In this document: piece after piece, positions 24,601-33,032 of the stretch
Layout: each line of letters starts with the position of its first letter
Position numbering within the stretch: position 1 is the stretch's first letter
Source: Candidatus Kuenenia stuttgartensis
GTDB taxonomy: Bacteria; Planctomycetota; Planctomycetia; Planctomycetales; Planctomycetaceae
Reading direction: 5' to 3'
Length of the DNA: 50,312 bases
NCBI GenBank assembly: GCA_945904015.1
Contig: CAMDPK010000032.1
Location: forward strand, 1-50,312
Position numbers and translations under genes: made by a program
Notes under the pieces: model-generated
The model's database searches: none
Told to the model about the DNA's origin: nothing
The model's input: the letters and a program-made list of their open reading frames with translations, nothing else

Positions 24601-25578
24601 ATGGCAATGATCGATTGGACCAACCGGCACATTGGCGACAGTTTCTGCTCGTTCTGGACCTGGCTGCACGGGTTGGCCGCCGAACGGCACGGCCCGGACC
24701 CGGTCAACTTGTCGTACATCAAACTTCGCGACGGTGAGATCGACGCAGTTATCGCCTGCGTGCAGGAAGCTTGTGACCGACTTCAGGCCTCCGAGTTGTT
24801 CGGGCCGGACGATGGCGCACTCTTGGTGACTGGTGGCCCCAACGGAATTCGCAAACCGGGATTTGCGAGTTCGGTGCCGGCGAGGCCGGCCGAGATCCGC
24901 TTGGCGTTGGTGCTCCGCCACTGTGAGCGGTATGTCTTCGAGCAGGGCGAGGTCTGTCCGGCTTGGGTGCTGCCGTTTCCGACCGAGCCCGTGACTTCGG
25001 TCGCGGCGCTGACACAGTATCTCGTTGGCCAGATCGACCGCTGGTCGCAAGCGGAGAGTCGCAGTTCGGGCGCGACGCCGCCCGACGCTAAGGAGGAATG
25101 GCGCGTGCTCGACAACGTGCAGAGCACACTGGCTTGGTTTCATCGTCGGGAGCTGATTCGATCGCTGCCGAATGTGCCGGCCCTTAAACGCACGAAGCTG
25201 AATGCCGGACGCTGCGCCGAAATCCTGAGGCAATGGCTGGACGAGTTAGTTCGAAGCCCGGTGACATCACAATCGAATCCAGACGGACAAGATGACTCAA
25301 CCAGACGCGTGTGTTACGTCGTGCTCCGCAGCAAGGGAGACAAACCGCTGATTCACGGTCGGGAGGTGTCCCCCGTGACATACACGCAGCACGATGTTTT
25401 GCAGGCCCTGATCGACGCAGGATCGGATGGCCTGTCACTCAGGGAACTCGAAAAACGCAGCGGGCACGGCTCGGCCAGGAACGTCCTCGGGAATCTGGCG
25501 AGCAAGTCCAGCGTCTGGAAGCAGGTCATCTTGCTGCCGGGAGCACCGGGCCGACGCTATCGCCTGCTGTTCGAGTGA
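24601..25578 (+). CDS. Hypothetical protein with C-terminal winged-helix-like region
   Basis: This 325-residue protein shows no signal peptide. The C-terminal 80 residues (TQHDVLQALIDAGSDGLSLR, ELEKRSGHGSARNVLGNLAS, KSSVWKQVILLPGAPGRRYR) have the helix pattern and wing of a winged-helix DNA-binding domain. The N-terminal part (WTNRHIGDSFCSFWTWLHGL; GGPNGIRKPGFASSVPARPA) is unrecognised. It is co-oriented with the gene 151 bp upstream and probably transcribed with it as part of the accessory element. No close family is evident. Confidence 0.55.
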   Translation: MAMIDWTNRHIGDSFCSFWTWLHGLAAERHGPDPVNLSYIKLRDGEIDAVIACVQEACDRLQASELFGPDDGALLVTGGPNGIRKPGFASSVPARPAEIRLALVLRHCERYVFEQGEVCPAWVLPFPTEPVTSVAALTQYLVGQIDRWSQAESRSSGATPPDAKEEWRVLDNVQSTLAWFHRRELIRSLPNVPALKRTKLNAGRCAEILRQWLDELVRSPVTSQSNPDGQDDSTRRVCYVVLRSKGDKPLIHGREVSPVTYTQHDVLQALIDAGSDGLSLRELEKRSGHGSARNVLGNLASKSSVWKQVILLPGAPGRRYRLLFE

Positions 25579-26075
25579 CGTCGGCGCTGACGAGATAGTG
25601 ATCGACACTTGCGAACGACACACCGAGCGACAGACACCAACAGACTTCGTCAGAGGATCACTGCCGCGCCGTGACGGACAGGGCTGATGTCCGCCGTCAT
25701 TATTCTTCGATCGCGCTGGCTACACGCCGGCCGGAACCGGAGATGCCATGACCCCCGCTCGTCCTGAATGTTCGCTCCACGCCTGCGATGACCTGGTGGA
25801 TCGCGAGAAGGTTCGCGGATCACAACACCGCACACCAACGATGCAGCGTCCGATTGTCACGAGCGACCACTCCCTGCCGCCCGGAGTGCTCAACAGTCGG
25901 CGGACGTGATCAACCTGACCATGAACGTAACTCCGAGTTTCTTTCGTTGATGACTTCGATCGAAGCCGCCAACGAGGGGAATTAACCACCGCGCGAGTCC
26001 CCTCACGGAATCACTTGCACGGCCATGAGGAGAGAACGACATGACAACAACGAAGGAACGTCACCGAAAAGACGA
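25579..26075. other. About 500 bp without a supported gene
   Basis: Nothing convincing here. An ATG at 25748 opens 53 codons (MTPARPECSLHACDD...) but its composition is unlike its neighbours and no motif shows. A short leader-like ORF (ATG at 26041, MTTTKERHRKDEWK) precedes the excisionase-like gene, with GGAGAG before it, and could be a translational leader. Confidence 0.4.
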
Positions 26076-26321
26076 ATGGAAACTCACATGCTCCTCAAAA
26101 TGAAACAAGTCGCCGAACGGCTGAATATCTCTCTGTCCAAAACCTATGAACTCGTCCAAGCGGAACGGCTGGAGAGCTACAAAATTGATGGAGCAGTTCG
26201 AGTGAGCGAAGAGCAACTCCAAAAATACTTAGACGGGCGCAAGCGGGGACAACAACCGCCCCCTTGGCCGGAGAAAACAAAGCCCGTCCGGAGACGATCC
26301 GCTTCCACCGATTGGTTCTAA
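26076..26321 (+). CDS. Excisionase-like HTH_17 protein
   Basis: I place the start at ATG 26076 (METHMLLKMKQ); one at 26088 is equally possible. The 81-residue protein carries MKQVAERLNISLSKTYELVQ followed by AERLESYKIDGAVRVSEEQL, the classic MerR-like winged-helix of excisionase/HTH_17 proteins: helix, NISLSKTYELV recognition helix, then a wing with RV. The tail is basic (GRKRGQQPPP, KPVRRRSAS). It converges with the integrase gene at 26318, overlapping by a few bases, the standard partner arrangement. It would direct excision or regulate integrase. Confidence 0.75.
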   Translation: METHMLLKMKQVAERLNISLSKTYELVQAERLESYKIDGAVRVSEEQLQKYLDGRKRGQQPPPWPEKTKPVRRRSASTDWF

Positions 26322-27523
26322 GCGGCACCCCACAGCATTTCGTTGTCCGCTTCGCTGAATTGCAAATAGTGTTCGATGCAGACGTGGACTGTGTTGCCCA
26401 TGAGCCGAGCCAGCGTCTTGATGCTGGCTGGCTTCGCGGTCCAATAGCCTTCGAGGATTCGCTTGGCGTAGGTGTGGCGGCAGGAATACATGCAGGCGTC
26501 TTTGTCGAATTGCATTCCATTTTTCTCGACCCTCGCCTTCACCCGGCGGAAGTTCTGCGAAAGCATTTTTCGGCTCCACTCGTTGCCGCTCCTATTGCCG
26601 AACAACGTCGAACCGCGACGATCCCGAATCCGCTCGCGGACTAAGGCGATGACTTCGGGGTCGATGATCCGCACGATGCGTTGTCTCTTCGTCTTGCTCT
26701 CTTCGGGCTTGAAGACCCACTCCATGCGGTCGCCATGATCGCGCACATGCCGAGCCGTCAGGGCCGCGAATTCGCAGCCGAATCTCGCCCCGGTCCGAAT
26801 GCACACCTTGAGAGCGATCGCGAAGGCTGGATTGGAGGCCGCGATCATCGCTTGTTCTTGCACAGGAGTGAGGTAGGTGACCCGGCTGGTGGACTTCGGG
26901 AGCTTGTAGCCTTTGATCGGACTCACCGAGATCAACTTGCGTTCGACACCGAAATTGAAGGCCCGCTTCACCGCCTGCACTCTGGTTCGCCAGCCGCCGG
27001 GGGACCAAGCATGCGCTTTGAGCCACGCGTCGATATCCTGCGGCGTCAAGTCGCAGCAGAGCTTGACTCCGAAACCCGCATGGAGGCGTTTCTTCTCGGC
27101 GTCCTTCTTTGTTTCCCGCTTCTCCTTGTCGCCCGCGCAGAAGAATTCCCCAGGCAGCCCGTAGCAGAAGTCGAAGAGCGTTTGTCCGCGGTCGATGTAC
27201 GTCTTCGCCAGACCTTTCGGATTCTGGAGGAGCGCGTCTCCGACTTGCGTCCGGAGATGTTCGAGGTACTTGCCGCAGACGAGGCCGACTTCCACCGCAT
27301 CGTCCGCACTTTCCAAGACGGGTGGCACCGGTTTCGCGAGTGTTTGGCGAGCGAATGCCTCGCGAACGACTCGCTCTTCGACGTTCTCGTCGCGGAGGCG
27401 TGTGCCGGCTTCATCGAGAAGGGGAATGAATTGGCCGCTTTCTTTCGCGAACCAGCCCCGGCCTGTTCGATAGAAGTAGCCCTTGTTACGACTCCCCTTG
27501 TGGCGGCCGATTTTTGTTCGCAT
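26318..27523 (-). CDS. Tyrosine recombinase / integrase
   Basis: I start at the ATG 27523 (MRTKIGRHKGSRNKGYFYRT); a longer form opens with TTG at 27601. The 401-residue enzyme has a SAM-like core-binding domain in the middle (DIDAWLKAHAWSPGGWRTRV, KRAFNFGVERKLISVSPIKG) and the catalytic domain at the C-terminal end. The catalytic domain carries CIRTGARFGCEFAALTARH with the first Arg and CRHTYAKRIL with the HxxR pair. The nucleophile region is MGNTVHVCIEHYLQF, ending with the Tyr in HYLQF. These are the R-H-R-Y residues of the family. It integrates or excises an element at an att site, commonly a tRNA. It lies next to a broken tRNA-Arg and converges with the excisionase-like gene. Some N-terminal wording may be a spurious extension. 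Confidence 0.9.
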   Translation of the reverse strand: MRTKIGRHKGSRNKGYFYRTGRGWFAKESGQFIPLLDEAGTRLRDENVEERVVREAFARQTLAKPVPPVLESADDAVEVGLVCGKYLEHLRTQVGDALLQNPKGLAKTYIDRGQTLFDFCYGLPGEFFCAGDKEKRETKKDAEKKRLHAGFGVKLCCDLTPQDIDAWLKAHAWSPGGWRTRVQAVKRAFNFGVERKLISVSPIKGYKLPKSTSRVTYLTPVQEQAMIAASNPAFAIALKVCIRTGARFGCEFAALTARHVRDHGDRMEWVFKPEESKTKRQRIVRIIDPEVIALVRERIRDRRGSTLFGNRSGNEWSRKMLSQNFRRVKARVEKNGMQFDKDACMYSCRHTYAKRILEGYWTAKPASIKTLARLMGNTVHVCIEHYLQFSEADNEMLWGAA

Positions 27524-27652
27524 GGCTTTACCGTGACGGTGGAAGAGGTAGAATCCAGGTTCGTCGCTGGCGGCCAATTTAGTGCCAAGAAAAAGTGCCA
27601 AGCGCCGCGTGAGGTGATTTTAACTGCGAAAATAGCGGGGGAAACCCCATTC

Positions 27653-27699
<47 letters not shown>

Positions 27700-27704
27700 A
27701 TCGC

Positions 27705-27755
27705 GTGGACATGCGAGTTCTCTCGTATTGCTTGATGCCGAACCATTGGCATTTG
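27705..27755 (+). pseudogene. Fragment of a RAYT-type transposase
   Basis: About 17 codons read VDMRVLSYCLMPNHWHL. The YCLMPNHWH motif is the HxH metal-binding signature of REP-associated Y1 transposases. The fragment is joined directly to the end of the broken tRNA, implying a past insertion or recombination at the tRNA. The rest of the gene is missing. Confidence 0.6.
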
Positions 27756-27814
27756 AAGCCAGAAAAGGGTCAGGTCTCATTGTTTTTGTCCGGCAGTCTG
27801 ATTATCGTCCGTAA

Positions 27815-28489
27815 ATGCCAAGAAGAAAGCGCGTCTGTCCGGCCGGGGAAGTCTTCCATGTGCTCAATCGAGCCGTGGCGCGTCTGACGATCTTTGAGAA
27901 GCCGGATGACTACGATGCGTTCCTGCGAGTTCTGGCTGAGACGTGGGAACTGGTGCCATTGCCGATCTTCGCGATGGTGGCGATGCCGAATCACTGGCAC
28001 TTTGTGGTGCGTCCAACCAGCGATGATCAAGTCAGCGAGTTCTTTCGTCGGCTGACGGTCATGCACACGATGCGCTATCACGCGCACTATAAAACGGGCG
28101 GGACTGGCCATCTCTATCAGGGACGCTTCAAGTCCTTTCCGATCCAAAGCGACGAGCATCTCCTGACGGTCATGCGGTATGTCGAGCGCAATCCGGTGCG
28201 TGCCAACTTTGTGGAACGGGCGGAAGACTGGCGGTGGGGTTCGGCTTCCGTTCGCCAACGGTCAACCAGCGAAGACCGTTGGTTGACCGCTCCGGTCGAT
28301 CCGCCGCTTCCTCGACAGTGGCGAGCCTGGGTGAACAAACCTGAGACCGAGGCGGAACTCAAAGCGTTGCGAACGTGCATTCAACGCGGCCTGCCGTTTG
28401 GCGATGAGCGTTGGACCAAAAGTAGCGTCGTGCGACTCAGCCTGGAAACAACCACCCGACCAAGAGGCAGACCACGCAAAGAAACCTGA
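27815..28489 (+). CDS. REP-associated tyrosine transposase (RAYT)
   Basis: This 224-residue protein has the Y1 transposase fold signature: FAMVAMPNHWHFVVRP with the HWH metal pair at 60-62, and LLTVMRYVERNPVRA with the catalytic Tyr at 122. The GHLYQGRFKSFPI segment between them is also typical. RAYTs are single-copy HUH enzymes thought to mobilise REP palindromes without moving themselves. The C-terminus is basic (RPRGRPRKET). A 10-bp inverted repeat (cggtcaacca ... tggttgaccg at 28259-28289) lies inside the coding region. Several palindromes occur in this window, but no direct proof that this enzyme moves them. Confidence 0.85.
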   Translation: MPRRKRVCPAGEVFHVLNRAVARLTIFEKPDDYDAFLRVLAETWELVPLPIFAMVAMPNHWHFVVRPTSDDQVSEFFRRLTVMHTMRYHAHYKTGGTGHLYQGRFKSFPIQSDEHLLTVMRYVERNPVRANFVERAEDWRWGSASVRQRSTSEDRWLTAPVDPPLPRQWRAWVNKPETEAELKALRTCIQRGLPFGDERWTKSSVVRLSLETTTRPRGRPRKET

Positions 28490-28578
28490 TTCATCGCTGC
28501 CTAGCTTTGGGCTGTGGCCGGTTCCAGCTTGCTTCACAGGAATCGCGTCATTAGCTTGGCATGAGAGGGAAGGTTGCC

Positions 28579-28800
28579 ATGAGTTTGATTACGGTTGAAG
28601 TCGAAATTGATCACGGTTCGCTGATGGCGAAGGACTCCCACCTTTTGCCCGATCGCGGCGTGGGTCTGTTGACGGTGGTTCGTTCTGAAGAGTCTCCGCG
28701 ACTGGAGAAGCACCGCGTGGAGTTGCCTTTGGTCCATTGCGTGCCGGGATCGATCGTGAATCCGACGACCGAGGAACTTGATGAAAGCCTCTGGGGTTAG
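28579..28800 (+). CDS. Antitoxin of a VapBC-type module
   Basis: I start at ATG 28579 (MSLITVEVEIDHGSL), preceded by GGGAAGG; the longer frame from 28561 is less likely. The 73-residue protein has VEVEIDHGSLMAKDSHLLPD with an LTVV strand pattern and an acidic C-terminal helix-like tail (PTTEELDESLWG). It does not strongly match the usual AbrB or RHH antitoxins, so the antitoxin call rests on position: it precedes and overlaps a PIN-domain toxin by 20 bp. Inferred to neutralise that toxin. Confidence 0.55.
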   Translation: MSLITVEVEIDHGSLMAKDSHLLPDRGVGLLTVVRSEESPRLEKHRVELPLVHCVPGSIVNPTTEELDESLWG

Positions 28801-29236
28801 TTTGGTGGACGCCAATGTCTGGCTCGCGTTGGCAGTGGATGCTCATTTCCATCACTCGACCGCGATGGCTTGGTTCGCTGGTCAAGTTGTGGAAAGCTGC
28901 GCCTTTTGTCGGATCACTCAAATGGCGCTGCTGCGGCACCTGACCAACTCGAAGATCATGGGAGCCGCCAACGTCCAGTCTCAAGCGCAGGCTTGGGAAA
29001 TCCTTGAAAAACTGACCGCCGATGCTCGCGTCGTTGACTTGGACGAACCTCCTGAGCTGACACCGGTGTTCAAGAGCTTGACTCAAAGCCAGTTTCCAGC
29101 ACACAAGCAATGGACCGACGCCTATCTCGCCGCGTTCGCACAGTGCCACAACTTGGAGTTGGTGACTTTCGACGCAGACTTTCGATCCTTCACCGGCCAA
29201 AATGTTCGAGTGCTCATCCACGCATCCAATCCGTGA
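28781..29236 (+). CDS. VapC-type PIN-domain toxin
   Basis: I start at ATG 28781 (GAGGAAC before it); TTG 28778 is an alternative. The 151-residue protein has SLVDANVWLALAVDAHFHHS, with the first conserved Asp of PIN domains, and TDAYLAAFAQCHNLELVTFD with further acidic residues (D and the TFDADF end motif). PIN-domain toxins are RNases cleaving tRNA or rRNA. The gene overlaps its putative antitoxin and looks intact. Confidence 0.8.
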   Translation: MKASGVSLVDANVWLALAVDAHFHHSTAMAWFAGQVVESCAFCRITQMALLRHLTNSKIMGAANVQSQAQAWEILEKLTADARVVDLDEPPELTPVFKSLTQSQFPAHKQWTDAYLAAFAQCHNLELVTFDADFRSFTGQNVRVLIHASNP

Positions 29237-29379
29237 GTCAAGCGCCGGCATCATCGGCGGTAAGTCTGACGAGCATTCGGGTGGTTTGGTTCTGTCCGTG
29301 TGCTGGCCGTCGCGTTTGCAATCCGCTCGTTGAAGCTGAGGTTGGTGCTTCGTTTCCGACGTCCGCAAAGGAAGTCTCC

Positions 29380-29607
29380 ATGATTCAGGTTGGTATCGAC
29401 CAAGCGACCGACGAGTTAGCCGAGCTTATCGACAAGGCTTTGGACGGAGCGCAAGTTGACATTCTCAAAGGAGCCACCGCGCGAGTTCGGTTGCAACCCA
29501 TTCGTACTGCCCGGCACGCTCGGCGGATTGGTGGATCGCCCTCGCTGGTGATCGCGATGGCGGATGACTTCAACGCTCCGTTGGCTGACTTCGCGGACTA
29601 CATGTGA
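29380..29607 (+). CDS. Phd/YefM-type antitoxin
   Basis: I start at ATG 29380, with AAAGGAAG just upstream. The 75-residue protein MIQVGIDQATDELAELIDKA continues LDGAQVDILKGATARVRLQP, the short Phd/YefM fold with a beta strand, the dimerising helix and basic residues. It overlaps the PIN toxin start at 29607, as usual for this kind of module. The toxin partner is truncated, so the antitoxin may be an orphan in effect. Confidence 0.7.
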   Translation: MIQVGIDQATDELAELIDKALDGAQVDILKGATARVRLQPIRTARHARRIGGSPSLVIAMADDFNAPLADFADYM

Positions 29608-29907
29608 TGCGTTTGCTGGTGGATACTCACGCGTTGCTATGGCTGATCACGGGTGATGCTCGGTTGTCTCCAACAGCACGGGCCATGTTTCTCGACCCGG
29701 TCAACGAGTTGTTCTTGAGTGCCGCGAGTTACTGGGAGATTTGCATCAAGGTCAGTATCGGCAAGTTGACTCTCATGTCGGACTGGCCCGACGTGATTGA
29801 TCGCGAATTGACGGCCAATGGCATCGAGTGGTTGCCAGTCGCGAAAGAGCATTGTCAGGCGATTGTGACTTTGCCGTTCCATCATCGTGATCCGTTCTCG
29901 TCGGCCG
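29607..29907 (+). pseudogene. Truncated VapC toxin
   Basis: The gene begins with ATG 29607 (MRLLVDTHALLWLITGDARL), with DTHALLW and SAASYWEICIKVSIGKL, the usual PIN-toxin layout. It runs through LPFHHRDPF at about codon 100, where relatives continue D-R-L-L-x-A-Q and end with a third acidic strand. Here the sequence changes to unrelated DNA (an open frame persists to 30122 but is junk). The C-terminal third and its metal ligand are missing, so it is probably inactive. Confidence 0.7.
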
Positions 29908-30000
29908 TGAATGCGGACTTCGCTGTTTGTCAGCGCCTTGGCCGCCAGCCGCGCCGTGTTGGTCGTCAGCACTTCCTCGCAGGTGTGCATGAGAATGATC
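29908..30000 (-). pseudogene. DTW-domain gene fragment
   Basis: On the minus strand the frame reads IILMHTCEEVLTTNTARLAA then KALTNSEVRIHGR, the internal signature of DTW-domain proteins (tRNA aminocarboxypropyltransferases: LV-x-MH-x-x-E-x-x-x-(T/P)-TNT-x-R-LAA-x-AL-x-NSEVR-x-x-GR). Only about 32 codons remain, cut on one side by the IS66 end at 30001 and on the other by the vapC junction. Coordinates are approximate. Confidence 0.5.
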
Positions 30001-30376
30001 GTAAGCGTCCGGCGGAGCACATGGCGTTGCTGCGTCACTTTGGCTGCCAACAGTTGGGGAGCAGTGTGACGAGTTCGGTTTTGGCGATCGTGGGGAGACG
30101 GCGGAGCAGGTCGCGGAGGTAGGCGAACGGATCGAGGCTGTGTCGGATCGCGCTGGCGATCAAAGTCAGGATCGTTGCGGCGGTGTGTCCGCCTTGTTCG
30201 CTGCCCACGAAGAGCCAATTGCGACGTCCGATGGCCAGGCCTCGTAGCGATCGTTCGGCGGCGTTGTTGTCGATGGCGAGTTGGCCGTCGTCGGTGTAGC
30301 GGCACAGCGCATCCCACTGATTTAGGCGGCCGATTTCGCTGATCGCTGGCAGCGGAGACCGATTGGGGACGCTTAC
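30001..30376 (-). mobile_element. Internally deleted IS66-family element
   Basis: The left end gtaagcgtcc (30001-30010) is the canonical IS66 terminus, and its reverse complement ggacgcttac sits at 30367-30376. Between them is the C-terminal part of the IS66 transposase on the minus strand, from about 30363 to a TGA at 30035-30037. It reads [40 protein letters not shown] and [20 protein letters not shown]. Most of the transposase and tnpA/tnpB are gone. No matching 8-bp target duplication is visible at the flanks, so the ends may be recombined. Confidence 0.6.
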
Positions 30377-30615
30377 CCGCTATCAAAAGCAGCTTGTGCG
30401 ACAATTGCGGAGAATCGCCTTTGCAAATCCTCAACGCACGCCTTGTCCTGATCGCTTAGGAACTTGGACCGCCCTTGTAAGACTTCGGCTTCGTAATACT
30501 GGCGAAAAAGTTTCGGCCGACCAATGCTCGGCGAAGTCGAGTCCCCCCGACAAGAGCTTGGCAAATTTTATGTCGGTAGTTATCCGTGGGTCGAAACTCA
30601 TCGCAGCAGGTTACT
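30377..30615 (-). pseudogene. Frameshifted hypothetical gene remnant
   Basis: Two minus-strand pieces in different frames join naturally: MSFDPRITTDIKFAKLLSGG, LDFAEHWSAETF, then RQYYEAEVLQGRSKFLSDQD, KACVEDLQRRFSAIVAQAAF ending at the IS66 remnant. One indel near 30505 would restore a single helical protein. The family is not recognised. It was interrupted by the IS66 element on its 3' side. Confidence 0.4.
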
Positions 30616-30867
30616 TTAACCCGCCGAGATCTCGCTACTGCCGCCGTGGCCGAGACGGGGAGACATCGTTGGCCGCGACGTGGTCGCTTGAAGCCGGCCG
30701 GGAGCGTGATAGGCTGATCCGCACGGTGGCCCGACGTGGCGACGATTTCGCAAACGGTATGATTCGCTGAAATGGGCAGCGTCAGCGGTGCGTGGCTCAC
30801 AACGACCGTTGCGTTGGTGACTTCTACTCATTGTCGGTCGATGCCGTTTGCTCCACGTCACGGGGCA

Positions 30868-31152
30868 TCATCTTCCGAAGTAGGCGATGAAGTAAAACAC
30901 GCCAAGCGTCAGCAGCGAGAATGCGATCTCGCCGGGCGCGGGATCGCCAGCGTTCCACCAACTGTCAAAACGGACGAGCAGTCCAAGATGTTGCCGGCCG
31001 ACTCTTCGTGGATCACCACGGACAGCAGAACGTCGGACGTGTTCAAGCATCGGTCTCATCACGGCAGCGTATCCCGGCTCGCCAAGATCGTCGAACACGT
31101 CATAGCCGAGCACGACGCTGTGCGAACCGCTCACGACCGCTGTGCTCGGCAT
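30868..31152 (-). CDS. Possible short hypothetical membrane-tail protein
   Basis: The open frame of about 94 codons from the ATG near 31152 (MPSTAVVSGSHSVVLGYDVF) ends with a hydrophobic stretch LLTLGVFYFIAYFGR just before the stop, which looks like a real C-terminal membrane segment. The middle reads poorly, so it may be a fragment with an indel. No family recognised. Confidence 0.25.
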   Translation of the reverse strand: MPSTAVVSGSHSVVLGYDVFDDLGEPGYAAVMRPMLEHVRRSAVRGDPRRVGRQHLGLLVRFDSWWNAGDPAPGEIAFSLLTLGVFYFIAYFGR

Positions 31153-31384
31153 CGGAACGCAAGCCACTACCACCGACTACCACATTTGTCAGCATCGACG
31201 TCAACGACCGCTTGCTACAACCACAGCGCCGCGTCGCAACTCACTCGTGCCGCCGCCATCTGCATTTGACGTTCGCGTTTGGCGTCCTGAAGGCCGTCGT
31301 TTTCGTCTTGGTTTGGGGGAGGTGGCGGCGGTGAGTGAAGGCGGGGCCAGCGACATCGGCCAAGAAGGCAGTGTCACGGTGAGT

Positions 31385-31555
31385 TCAAATCGCCGTCGCT
31401 TTCGATTCCTCAGTCATCGCGAGGATGGTTTGCTTCAGCCGTTGTTTGAACTCGTCCAAAGTGACGACCTTCAAATCCGCTCCCTCAGACAGGAGCATTT
31501 CGACGACAACTGCAACGATGGCGGCGGGCCCGGGCGGGCGCAAACGAGGCTTCAT
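31385..31555 (-). CDS. Possible short hypothetical protein
   Basis: About 56 codons from ATG 31555 (MKPRLRPPGPAAIVAVVVEM, then LLSEGADLKVVTLDEFKQRL). The composition and helical pattern look coding, but there is no supporting context or motif. It may be a remnant. Gap regions around it (30616-30867, 31153-31384, 31556-32435) show no supported gene. Confidence 0.25.
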   Translation of the reverse strand: MKPRLRPPGPAAIVAVVVEMLLSEGADLKVVTLDEFKQRLKQTILAMTEESKATAI

Positions 31556-32262
31556 CACAATTTCCAAGGCAGGTTTGGCGGGATTAGGCGGCAGGATTGA
31601 GCCGGCAGACTAGGGACGGCCCTTTAGCGAAGACAAGTAGGTTTTCGCGAAAGTTAGCGGTTGAGAGGAAGCACAAGGGTGACCCCCGTCACCATCAGTC
31701 TTGGCACTGGCCGGAGGCTTAAATCACCGCGTGTGGTCAAAAAACTTAGCCGTGTCAAAATCCGTGATAAGCCTGGAAGTTGCGATGCGTTGGAATGACG
31801 GATCTCGGCTGTCATAGAACCGCGCCGCGGAATTCGGCACCGAACGCGCCGAAGGCTGCGGTTTGATCCACCCGGATATAACCGAGGCAAGCAAGGCCAG
31901 GAGTGGGTGGAAGATTTTTGCAGCCATGCTATTTTCGCAACTCGTTATTGAAGTGGAGTCTGACACATTCGTTGGACAGCGCTATGTGGCCCCGGATCGT
32001 CTCAGAAGCGGCCCAGTCTATCGACCAGTTGAGGCTCATTGAGAGCGTCCGAACTCACCCCTGTTCGACGCCGAATTGGATGGCTGCTGTGGCAGCCGAC
32101 GCGCGTCAGTTTCGCTGCCGGTAAATACCGGCGCACCCCTCAATTACCGCGTCAAACTGCTATTTCGTGCGTCGAGTTGCCACGGTTTGCACTACTGGGC
32201 CGAATGGCGTAATCTATTGCCACTTCAGCAGTTCTCGCCAAAAAGAATACCCTTCCGCGTGT
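31556..32262. other. No supported gene
   Basis: The frames here are short and disordered. A plus-strand frame ending at 32424 (LPDDEALHPQQEYICWHREN before the stop) looks coding near its end and may be a decayed gene tail, but no start or family is visible. Confidence 0.3.
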
Positions 32263-32279
32263 GTCTACGGAACCGAAGG
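32263..32279. repeat. 17-bp direct repeat copy 2
   Basis: gtctacggaaccgaagg, identical to 27683-27699 and in the same orientation, 4580 bp away. Here it lies in an area without tRNA structure: no T-arm or acceptor stem follows. See the finding on a possible att remnant. Confidence 0.5.
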
Positions 32280-32435
32280 GATGCGATCATTTCGCGAGGA
32301 CAGCCCCGATCAAAAGCAGCTCTTGGCTTACGCCGGTTCGCAAATTCGTCTTCCCGACGATGAGGCGTTGCATCCGCAACAGGAATACATTTGTTGGCAC
32401 CGCGAGAACGTGTTTTGCGAATAGCAGTGCGAGCG

Positions 32436-32527
32436 GTCGGGTGTTCGGTTTTTCGGAATTGGCGGGATGAGGGCTGGGATTCCGAATCAGACTCTGGCCG
32501 CCAATTTCGAAAAACCGAACACCCGAC
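32436..32527. repeat. Palindromic repeat, 28-bp arms
   Basis: The left arm 32436-32463 (core gggtgttcggtttttcgg) and right arm 32500-32527 (core cgaaaaaccgaacaccc) are inverted copies over 28 bp with one mismatch, separated by 36 bp. It cuts the DUF4062 gene next to it: the broken gene's open frame reads straight into the palindrome. Confidence 0.9.
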
Positions 32528-32850
32528 CCCTGCCAACGGTGGAACGCGCGGTGAAACTCTTCTTCCGTGTACGACGAGTACGGCTGGGCATCCGGAGCCG
32601 CCTGCCCCCACCGGCGATGCATCGCCAGAATGAACACGTCGCAGCGGTCAATCTCCCGATTGATCACCTCCTGCGACCGCCGCCCCGTCGAGGCCAACGT
32701 GTCCTCCCAGCCGAGCGGCTCGAACGTGATGTCCAGCGCGTCGCCGAAACCGGCGTTGAGTTCCTCCAGCACCTGCTGGAACGCCGCCCGCTCCACCGCC
32801 AAATCCCCCGGCGAGGCGATGAAGACGCGAATCGTGCGAACGTCGGGCAT
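32528..32850 (-). pseudogene. Truncated DUF4062 gene
   Basis: The preferred start is the second ATG (32850, MPDVRTIRVFIASPGDLAVE) after an AGGA. About 105 codons match the DUF4062 N-terminal half: VFIASPGDLAVERAAFQQVL, DVFILAMHRRWG and EEEFHRAFHRW. DUF4062 is often an N-terminal module of larger signalling or NTPase-type proteins. The frame then runs into the palindrome and ends in junk; the rest of the gene is missing. Confidence 0.65.
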
Positions 32851-33032
32851 GCGCGGCATTCCTGTCAGGCGGGAACAGAACGCGGAACATTATTTCACGA
32901 CTTGTTCACCACCGCCAACGAAACGTCGCACGGGATTGGAGGACCGACACGCCTTCCGACGCTTGCGAAGACAAGGCTGTGGCTGCAATCTGTTGGTGTC
33001 TCGGTGTCTCTTCCAAGCCAGGAGGTTCAATC

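Noticed and set aside
25748..25909. 53-codon ORF before the excisionase
   Set aside because: Composition unlike the neighbours, no Shine-Dalgarno and no recognisable motif.
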